Shown here in pieces: positions 58,041 to 64,000 of a DNA stretch of 64,000 bases (positions within the stretch are counted from its first letter, which is position 1; each line of letters begins with the position of its first letter). A model generated the notes under the pieces. It saw only the letters and a list, made by a program, of their open reading frames with translations, was not told the DNA's origin and made no database searches. Location: assembly GCF_031432425.1 (NCBI RefSeq), contig NZ_JAVKPH010000014.1:39717-103716 (forward strand), in the 5' to 3' direction. The position numbers and the translations under genes are program-made. The stretch comes from Ruixingdingia sedimenti. Its GTDB lineage: Bacteria; Pseudomonadota; Alphaproteobacteria; Rhodobacterales; Rhodobacteraceae.

Positions 58041-60410
58041 ATGAAAGACATTCTGCCGACCGACGAAACCCTGACCATCCCCGGTCTGCGCCAGGGGGCC
58101 GAAATCCTGATCGACCGGTGGGGCATTCCGCACCTGCGCGCGGGGTCCAAGCTGGACGGGTTCTTCGTGCAGGGGTTCAACGCGGCGCGGGACCGGCTGT
58201 GGCAGATGGACCTGTGGCGCAAGCGGGGTCTGGGGCGGCTGGCGGCCTCTTTCGGCCCGGGGTATCTGGAACAGGACATCGCGGCGCGGGCGTTCCTGTA
58301 TCGCGGCGATCTGGATGCGGAATACCGCGCCTATGCCGACGATATGGAGGAAATCTGCACCGCCTTCACCGCCGGCATCAACGCCTGGATCGACCTTTGC
58401 GCCCGCGAACCCCGCCGCCTGCCCGAGGAATTCGCGCGCACCGGATCGCAGCCCGAAAAATGGCGCCCCGAGGATGTGGTGCGCATCCGCAGCCATGCGC
58501 TGACCCGCAACGCGCTGTCGGAAATCCTGCGCTGCGTGATCCTGGCCGAGGCGACGCCGGAGGCCGACCTGCTGCGCAAGAACATCGAGCCCGCGCATGT
58601 GCCGACGAATGCCGGCGCGCTCGACCCCGCCGATGTGCCGCTGGCGGTGCTGGATGTGTTCAAGCTGGCCACCGCCGCCGTCAGTTTCGAATCCGACCGG
58701 CTGGCCGCCAAGCGGGACGAGGCCGCGAAATGGCGCAAGGTCAATGCGCTGACAGAGGTCGTCGCGGATGCCGACTGGACGGGGTCGAACAACTGGGCCG
58801 TTGCGGGCAGCCGCACCGCCACCGGCCGCCCGGTGATCGCGGGCGATCCCCACCGGCTGCATTCTGTTCCGGCGCTGCGCTATCTGGTGCATCTGAAAAC
58901 GCCCGATTTCAACGTGATCGGCACGGGCGAGCCCGTCGCGCCGGGCCTTGCCATGGGCCACAACGGCACCTGCGCCTTCACCGCGACCATCTTCGGGTCG
59001 GATCAGGAAGACATCCACGTCTACGAGACGAACCCCGACAACCCGCGCGAATACCGTTTCGGCGGCGGGTGGGAGGCGATGGAGGCCATCCCCGAAACCT
59101 TCGAGATCAAGGGCCATCCGCCCGAGGTGCACGAACTGCTGTTCACCCGCCATGGCCCCCTGCTGCTGGCCGAACCCGACCGCAACCGCGCCTTCGCGCT
59201 GCGGTCGGTCTGGTGGCTGCCGGGCACCTGCGCCTATCTGGCGGGGATTTCGTCCATGCGTTCGAAAACGCTCGACGATTACCGCGCCGCCATCGCGCGG
59301 TTCGGGGCGCCGGCGCTGAACCATGTCTATGCCGATACCGCGGGCAACATCGCCTGGCTGCCCTATGGCTTCACCCCCGTCCGCCCGAACTGGGACGGGC
59401 TGATGCCGGTGCCGGGGGACGGGCGGTTCGAATGGCAGGGCATCCTGCCGCTGGAGGACATGCCGCAACTGACCAACCCCGGCCGCGGCTTCGTCGCCTC
59501 TGCGAACGAGGCGAACGTGCCCGCCGACTGGACGCATGACACCGCGCAGATCGGCTACGAGTGGCTGGAGAAAAGCCGCGCGCTGCGCATCTTCGACGTG
59601 CTGTCGGGGGCGCAGGGCCATAGCGTCGCGGACAGTTGCGCGTTGCAGGCGGACCCCTGGTCGCGGCCCGGCGCGCGGTTGCAGGCGCTGGTGCGCGCGG
59701 CGGGGCTGGCGGGTGACGCCGGGGCGGGTGCGGCGGCGCGGTTGCTGCTCGACTGGGACTGCATGCTGGATGTGGGCTCGGCCGGGGGGCTGTTGCAGGA
59801 ATGGTGGCTGCACAAGCGCATCAAGCCCGCGCTGTTCGACCTTTTCGTTGCGCGCGATGATCTGCGCGGCCTGATGTATCCCGGCGATGTGGAAGGCATG
59901 CTGACCGCGCTGGAAAACCCCGGGGCCGCGTTCGGGGCCGACCCGGCGGCGGGGCGCGACGCGCTGCTGCGGGAAACGCTGGTGGGGGCGGTCGCGGATC
60001 TGTCGGCCCGTTTCGGCGCCGATATGGCGGCGTGGAAATGGGGCGACCTGCACCATGCCTATTTCGAACATCCCCTCAGCCGCGCGCTGCCCGGCGACTG
60101 GGCCGCGAAGGCCGATGTCGGCCCCGCGCCCAAGCCCGGTTCGGCCTCGACCGTCATGCATGCGGCCTATCGCGAGACGGATTTCCGCGTGATCAACGGC
60201 GCGTCCGTCCGGTTCGTGCTGGATGTGGGCGCGTGGGACAATTCGGTATGCATCAACGCCCCCGGCCAGTCGGGCGACCCGCGCAGCCCCTATTACGCGA
60301 ATCTCTTCGACAAGTGGTCGCGCGGCGAATACGTGCCTTTCCTCTATTCCGATGCGGCGGTCGACAAGGTTGTCGCCCATCGCATCACCCTGTTGCCGGA
60401 GACTGCCTGA
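58041..60410 (+). CDS. Penicillin-acylase-family amidase
   Basis: A 789-residue Ntn-hydrolase precursor. The alpha chain (about 1-235) is followed by a linker and the new N-terminal nucleophile S249 in WTGSNNWAVAGSRT. Further family marks are AGDPHRLHSVPALRYLVHL, MGHNGTCAFT and the conserved asparagine region SANEANVPADW. These enzymes split amide bonds of acylated amines. No signal peptide is visible, so it would act in the cytoplasm on an imported substrate. It lies 99 bases after the deacetylase-type gene. Confidence 0.92.
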   Translation: MKDILPTDETLTIPGLRQGAEILIDRWGIPHLRAGSKLDGFFVQGFNAARDRLWQMDLWRKRGLGRLAASFGPGYLEQDIAARAFLYRGDLDAEYRAYADDMEEICTAFTAGINAWIDLCAREPRRLPEEFARTGSQPEKWRPEDVVRIRSHALTRNALSEILRCVILAEATPEADLLRKNIEPAHVPTNAGALDPADVPLAVLDVFKLATAAVSFESDRLAAKRDEAAKWRKVNALTEVVADADWTGSNNWAVAGSRTATGRPVIAGDPHRLHSVPALRYLVHLKTPDFNVIGTGEPVAPGLAMGHNGTCAFTATIFGSDQEDIHVYETNPDNPREYRFGGGWEAMEAIPETFEIKGHPPEVHELLFTRHGPLLLAEPDRNRAFALRSVWWLPGTCAYLAGISSMRSKTLDDYRAAIARFGAPALNHVYADTAGNIAWLPYGFTPVRPNWDGLMPVPGDGRFEWQGILPLEDMPQLTNPGRGFVASANEANVPADWTHDTAQIGYEWLEKSRALRIFDVLSGAQGHSVADSCALQADPWSRPGARLQALVRAAGLAGDAGAGAAARLLLDWDCMLDVGSAGGLLQEWWLHKRIKPALFDLFVARDDLRGLMYPGDVEGMLTALENPGAAFGADPAAGRDALLRETLVGAVADLSARFGADMAAWKWGDLHHAYFEHPLSRALPGDWAAKADVGPAPKPGSASTVMHAAYRETDFRVINGASVRFVLDVGAWDNSVCINAPGQSGDPRSPYYANLFDKWSRGEYVPFLYSDAAVDKVVAHRITLLPETA

Positions 60411-61516
60411 TGAGCACCCTTTTCACCCCCGTCGAGATCGGCCCGCTGACGCTGCCCAACCGTCTGGTCGTGGCGCCCATGGCGCAATACAGCGCGGACG
60501 AGGGCGCGCATGGCCCCTGGCACCGGGCGCATCTGGGGATGCTGGCCAATTCCGGCGCCGGGCTGGTGATGATCGAGATGACCTCGCCTTCCTACGCCGG
60601 GCGCTGCACGCATGGCGACTGTTCGCTGCACGACGACCGGACCGAAGCCGCGCTGGCCGAAACCGTGGCGCTGATGCGCGCGGTGGGCGGGGCGAAGGTG
60701 GGCATCCAGATCGGCCATGGCGGGCGCAAGGCGTCCACGCATCCGTCATGGAAGGGCTTTGCGCCGCTGGCGCCCGGGGAAGGGGCGTATGAGACCATCG
60801 CGCCCTCGCCGCTGCCGTTCGGCGCAGCACCCGCCCCGCGCGAGATGACGCCCGCCGATATCCGCGCGCTGATCGACGACCATGCCGCGGCGGCGGCGCG
60901 GGCGGTGCGCGCGGGGGTGGACCTGATAGAGATCCACGGCGCGCATGGCTATCTGCTGCACCAGTTCCATTCCCCCGTCACCAACCGCCGCGGCGATGCC
61001 TATGGCGGCACGGCCGAAAACCGCATGCGCCTGCTGCTGGAGGTGTTCGACGCCACCCGCGCCGCCGCCCCCGGCATCGCGGTAGGCATGCGCATCACCG
61101 CCTCGGACTGGATCGAGGGCGGGCTGACCCCCGACGATGCGGTGGCGCTGGCAAAGGCGCTGGCGGCACGGGGCTGCGATTATGTCGATGTGACCTCGGG
61201 CGGGATCGACCCGGCGCAGAAGATCACCGTGGGCCCGATGTACCAGGTGGATTTCGCCGCCGCCGTGAAGGCCGCGACCGGCATGCCGGTGCGCGCCGTG
61301 GGCCTGATCGCCACCCCGGAACAGGCCGAAGGCATCGTCGCCGGAGGCAAGGCCGACATGGTGGCGCTGGCGCGCGCCTTTCTGGCCAGCCCCCGGTGGG
61401 GCTGGTGGGCGGCCTATCGCCTTGGCGCCACCCCCATGGTGCCGCTTCAGGCCCAACGCGCGGCGCATCCGGCCTGGGCGGGCTGGGGCATGATGGACCC
61501 GGCCCTGTCCGCCTGA
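60410..61516 (+). CDS. Old yellow enzyme family flavin oxidoreductase (YqjM-like)
   Basis: A 368-residue FMN enzyme with an (alpha/beta)8 barrel: NRLVVAPMAQYSADEG at the start, QIGHGGRKAST near 105 with the substrate-binding histidine, EIHGAHGYLLHQF near 171 and the phosphate-binding MVALARAFLASP. The cysteine that tunes FMN in YqjM (SPMCMYS) is alanine here (APMAQYS). It would reduce an activated double bond using NAD(P)H. The start overlaps the amidase stop (TGATG). Confidence 0.9.
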   Translation: MSTLFTPVEIGPLTLPNRLVVAPMAQYSADEGAHGPWHRAHLGMLANSGAGLVMIEMTSPSYAGRCTHGDCSLHDDRTEAALAETVALMRAVGGAKVGIQIGHGGRKASTHPSWKGFAPLAPGEGAYETIAPSPLPFGAAPAPREMTPADIRALIDDHAAAAARAVRAGVDLIEIHGAHGYLLHQFHSPVTNRRGDAYGGTAENRMRLLLEVFDATRAAAPGIAVGMRITASDWIEGGLTPDDAVALAKALAARGCDYVDVTSGGIDPAQKITVGPMYQVDFAAAVKAATGMPVRAVGLIATPEQAEGIVAGGKADMVALARAFLASPRWGWWAAYRLGATPMVPLQAQRAAHPAWAGWGMMDPALSA

Positions 61517-61548
61517 CTGTTCGCCCGACAAACCAAGCGAGGTGCGAA

Positions 61549-62775
61549 ATGACGCTTCAGAGCAGCACGAAGGTTCCCGTTCCGGGCAATATCCCCGTGG
61601 TCGCCATCGACCCCTATGACGACGCCACGCTGGAAAGCCCCTATGCCATGCACGACATCGTGCGCCGTGCCGGCCCGGTGGCGTTCATGGAAAAGTACGG
61701 CGTCTATGTCATGGGGCGGTATCACGACATGCTGCCCGCGCTGAAGGACTGGCAGCGGTTTTCCTCCACCTCGGGGTCCGGCATCGCCGACATCCGTTCG
61801 CCCGACGCCTGGCGCGCGGCCAGCCCCATCGTCGAGGTCGATCCGCCCGACCACACGAAGGTGCGCCTTGCGCTGCAACGGATCCTGACGCCGCAGGTGA
61901 TCCGCGAATGGCGCGAGGCGTTCCGCCCCCGGGCCGAAAGCCTGGTGGACGAACTGGTCGATACGGGCACCATCGACGCGGTGGGCGATCTGGCCGAAAC
62001 CTTCGTGTCCGACGTGTTCCCCCGCGCCATCGGCTGGGCCGACAGCCCGGGACGGCGGGAAAAGCTGTTCCTTCTGGGCGCGCTCAACTTCGACGGGCAG
62101 GGGCCGCGCAATGCGCGTTTCCTGGCGACAGAGGCCGCGGCGGCGCAGATCATGGACTGGAACAACGCGCAGATGAAGCGCGAGGCGCTGTTGCCCGACG
62201 GCTTCGGCGTCAGGATCTACGAGGCCGCCGACCGGGGCGAGATCGACCCCGAGATTGCGCCCCTGCTGATCCGGTCGTTCCTGCGCGGGGGGCTCGACAC
62301 CACCTCGGCCACGATCTCTGCCGCGGTGCATTATCTGGCCAATGCGCCCGACCAGTATGCCGCCCTGCGCGAAAACCCCGCCAAGGTCCGCACCGCGCTG
62401 GACGAGGCGATGCGGCTGGAAACCCCGATCCAGACCGTGTGCCGCCTGACGACGGAGGATGTGGATTTCGGCGGCGGCATCGTGGTGCCGGCGGACAACA
62501 AGATCATCATGCTTCTGGGTGCCGCCAACCGCGACCCGGCGGAATGGGAAAACCCCGACCGCTTCGACCTGACGCGCCAGACGATGGGGCATCTGGCGCT
62601 CGGCAGCGGGGTGCATATGTGCATCGGCCAGATGATCGCCCGGATGGAGGGCGAGTTGATGCTGCAATCGCTGATCGCCCGGGTGCGGACGATCACGCCC
62701 GAGGGGCCCACGGCGCAGCGGCTGAACAACAACCTGCGCAGTTTCGCCTCGGTCCCGGTGTCGCTGCGGTCGTAG
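61549..62775 (+). CDS. Cytochrome P450, CYP199-like
   Basis: A 408-residue soluble bacterial P450. The I-helix reads RGGLDTTSATIS (246-257), the ExxR pair is E286/R289, and the heme cysteine is C358 in GSGVHMCIG. The N-terminus (IDPYDDATLESPYAMHDIVRRAG) and LLGAANRDPAEWENPDRFDL match CYP199 enzymes, which oxidise para-substituted benzoates such as 4-methoxybenzoate. No ferredoxin or reductase gene is next to it, so redox partners must be elsewhere. It is the last gene of the operon. Confidence 0.9.
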   Translation: MTLQSSTKVPVPGNIPVVAIDPYDDATLESPYAMHDIVRRAGPVAFMEKYGVYVMGRYHDMLPALKDWQRFSSTSGSGIADIRSPDAWRAASPIVEVDPPDHTKVRLALQRILTPQVIREWREAFRPRAESLVDELVDTGTIDAVGDLAETFVSDVFPRAIGWADSPGRREKLFLLGALNFDGQGPRNARFLATEAAAAQIMDWNNAQMKREALLPDGFGVRIYEAADRGEIDPEIAPLLIRSFLRGGLDTTSATISAAVHYLANAPDQYAALRENPAKVRTALDEAMRLETPIQTVCRLTTEDVDFGGGIVVPADNKIIMLLGAANRDPAEWENPDRFDLTRQTMGHLALGSGVHMCIGQMIARMEGELMLQSLIARVRTITPEGPTAQRLNNNLRSFASVPVSLRS

Positions 62776-62849
62776 GGGGCGTTGTCCCCGCCGGCGCCGG
62801 GACAATGCCGGGGCAAGCCCCGGCCTACGGACGCAGCGTATCTTGACCC

Positions 62850-63078
62850 GCCGCTCTGGCTGGCGAAGGCGCGTGCCTTCGCCACCTCCTGCCGGTGCCA
62901 TTATCCCGGCCGGGGGCCCAAAGCCCCGGCCAGCGCCCGCCCCGGCGGGCGCTTCTCGCCCGCCGGGGCGGGCGCTGGCCTATCCTGGTTTCCTGACATC
63001 ACCGTCTTCGGTGGAAAGGTCGTGCCACGGGCGGGGGAAACGCAGTGCGTTTCCTCTTCCCGCCCGACCAGACCGCAG
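62850..63078 (+). repeat. Dispersed palindromic repeat, copy E
   Basis: Same order of modules as copies A and B: GAAGGCGCGTGCCTTC, GGCCGGGGGCCC, CCCCGGCGGGCG/CGCCCGCCGGGG, GGGCGCTGGCC, and the AAACGCAGTGCGTTT hairpin with GGCGGG/CCCGCC flanks. The middle part (62985-63030) differs from A and B. It fills the gap between the P450 gene and the convergent TetR gene. Confidence 0.8.
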
Positions 63079-63097
63079 GGGTGTATGCCGACCCGCC

Positions 63098-63643
63098 CTA
63101 ACCCGGCGCCGTCATCAGCGGCGCCAGCCGGTCCGCCACCTCGGCGGGGTCGAGGCCGTGGCTCGCCCCCGTCGCATGGCTCAGCCATGCGCCGTCCGCC
63201 GCCAGCCGCGCGATGGCAAGGGGGGTGGCGGCATCGGTATCGGCATGCCGCGCCAGCCGCGCCGACAGCCAGCCCGCCCATTGCGCCGCCAGCGCCGGTT
63301 CCGTCATCAGCGCGACCGACAGCGCCGACCAGGGCGTGCCGCAGCCGAAGCTTTCGCTGTTCAGCATGGTGATCACATAGGCGCGGGTGAACCGGCCCCA
63401 GGGCTGCGGGTCGGCCGCGATCAGCGCGTCGATTTCCGCGTCGATGCGGTCCAGAAGATGGGCGACCACGCCTTCGACCAGCGCCTGTTTGCTGGGGAAA
63501 TGGTGGAAGAGGCCCCCCTTCGACACCCCCGCCGCCCCGGCCACCGCCTGCACCGTCAGAGCGCCGAGGCCATCCTCTACGCCGATCCGGATCGCCATGT
63601 CGATCAGCCGCTGGCGCAGGGCGTCGGGTTGCTTGCGCGTCAT
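63098..63643 (-). CDS. TetR-family regulator
   Basis: A 181-residue repressor-type protein with the N-terminal helix-turn-helix (TVQAVAGAAGVSKGGLFHHFPSKQALV, about 29-56) and a variable ligand domain. It follows the SMR efflux gene by three bases on the same strand, so it probably controls that gene and binds the exported compound. With the efflux gene now cut by an insertion sequence, its expression may come from the element. Confidence 0.88.
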   Translation of the reverse strand: MTRKQPDALRQRLIDMAIRIGVEDGLGALTVQAVAGAAGVSKGGLFHHFPSKQALVEGVVAHLLDRIDAEIDALIAADPQPWGRFTRAYVITMLNSESFGCGTPWSALSVALMTEPALAAQWAGWLSARLARHADTDAATPLAIARLAADGAWLSHATGASHGLDPAEVADRLAPLMTAPG

Positions 63644-63646
63644 CGG

Positions 63647-63890
63647 CTAGTGCCCGGTGCTGCGGGAAAACACGTTCATCACCACCACCCCGGCGACGAT
63701 CAGCCCGATGCCCGCCATCGCGCCCGCGTCCAGCGTCTGGCGAAAGACGAAAAGGCCCACCAGCGCCGTCAGGATGATGCCGATCCCCGACCAGATCGCA
63801 TAGGCGACCCCAAGCGGGATGACCCGCAGCACCTGCGCCAGAAAGAAGAACGACAGCGCATAGAAAAGCAGCACGGCGAGCGAGGGCCAA
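63647..63890 (-). pseudogene. SMR-family multidrug efflux protein, N-terminus lost to an insertion
   Basis: The C-terminal 80 residues of a small multidrug resistance protein are present: PWPSLAVLLFYALSFFFLAQ, then the family signature IPLGVAYAIWSGIGI and the last helix ending in FSRSTGH. The first 30 or so residues, including the essential membrane glutamate of helix 1, are missing. Upstream of the codon at 63890 the sequence changes to an insertion-sequence end. A GTG at 63872-63874 could start translation of the remnant, but the pump would be inactive. Confidence 0.8.
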
Positions 63891-64000
63891 GGCTCTGTTG
63901 CACAAATCGGCTGCTGATCGGACTTCCCCTTTCCCCGGACAGATTTATCCTGCGACCTCTGTGATGGGCGTGCCGAGCGCGGTGAAGCCGTTGAGCACGG
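63891..64000 (-). mobile_element. End of an insertion sequence (IS5-like), runs off window
   Basis: The sequence from 63891 begins GGCTCTGTTGCACAAATC, which resembles the terminal repeat of IS5/IS6-type elements. It is followed at once by the end of a transposase frame on the minus strand. The rest of the element lies outside the window. It interrupts the SMR gene. Confidence 0.65.
63945..64000 (-). CDS. Transposase, C-terminal end only
   Basis: The minus strand reads VLNGFTALGTPITEVAG and a TAA stop at 63945-63947. This tail resembles the ends of IS5-family transposases. Only 17 residues are in the window, so the family is a likely guess from the tail and the adjacent terminal sequence. Confidence 0.55.
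   Translation of the reverse strand, partial: VLNGFTALGTPITEVAG

Noticed and set aside
57048..60380. Open frame of 1110 codons on the minus strand
   Set aside because: It is antisense to the deacetylase-type and penicillin-acylase-type genes, which carry clear catalytic motifs.

Overview
The window is very GC-rich DNA from what looks like a free-living alphaproteobacterium of the Rhodobacterales, most like the Paracoccus/Rhodobacter group. The evidence is the nirI-nirS / norCBQDEF / nnr arrangement typical of Paracoccus denitrificans, a cytochrome c550-type gene beside it, NepR and EcfG-type general-stress regulators, and cytosine- or guanine-ending codons throughout. No rRNA, tRNA or CRISPR array was seen.

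Layout. 0-7.5 kb: a partial thiamine-diphosphate E1 dehydrogenase diverges from a LysR regulator. A flavin reductase, an AcoR-type regulator lacking the sigma-54 contact loop, and an RbsA/RbsC-type ABC transporter follow. The transporter ATPase is frameshifted at a run of eleven G. 7.8-12.7 kb: a 5-oxoproline / urea-carboxylase-like block (pxpA, fused pxpBC, biotin carboxylase-BCCP, DUF1445). 13-31.8 kb: a complete nitrite-to-nitrous-oxide denitrification island. It holds cytochrome c550, nirN-J-H-G-DL-F-C-E-S on the minus strand, and divergently nirI-nirX, norCBQDEF and the regulator nnr. Matching FNR/NNR boxes sit before nirS/nirI and norC.

32-44 kb: a general-stress island of small, low-complexity or domain-poor proteins (PRC-barrel, BON, MgtC, DUF3008, Gln-rich and Asp/Arg-rich proteins, SDR, isochorismatase). 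A NepR-like anti-sigma factor, two EcfG-type sigma factors and a receiver protein lie among them. At least nine promoters of the form GGAAC-N17/18-GTT precede these genes. One of them faces no gene and instead precedes a roughly 80-nt segment ending in an intrinsic terminator, a strong candidate for a stress sRNA. An HWE histidine kinase and katG follow at 44-48.5 kb.

48.8-62.8 kb: a catabolic locus. A SDR without the YxxxK motif, a carboxymuconolactone decarboxylase-family protein and an IclR regulator are followed by one long plus-strand operon: a branched-chain-amino-acid-type ABC importer, two SDRs, a polysaccharide-deacetylase-family protein, a penicillin-acylase-family amidase, an old-yellow-enzyme homologue and a CYP199-like P450. 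This is consistent with uptake and dismantling of an amide- or ether-bearing aromatic compound, but the substrate is not visible. The right edge holds a TetR gene and an SMR efflux gene cut by an insertion sequence that runs out of the window.

A roughly 230-bp palindrome-rich repeat occurs at four intergenic places (near 7.6, 12.9, 33.4 and 62.9 kb), with a possible decayed fifth copy near 46.1 kb.
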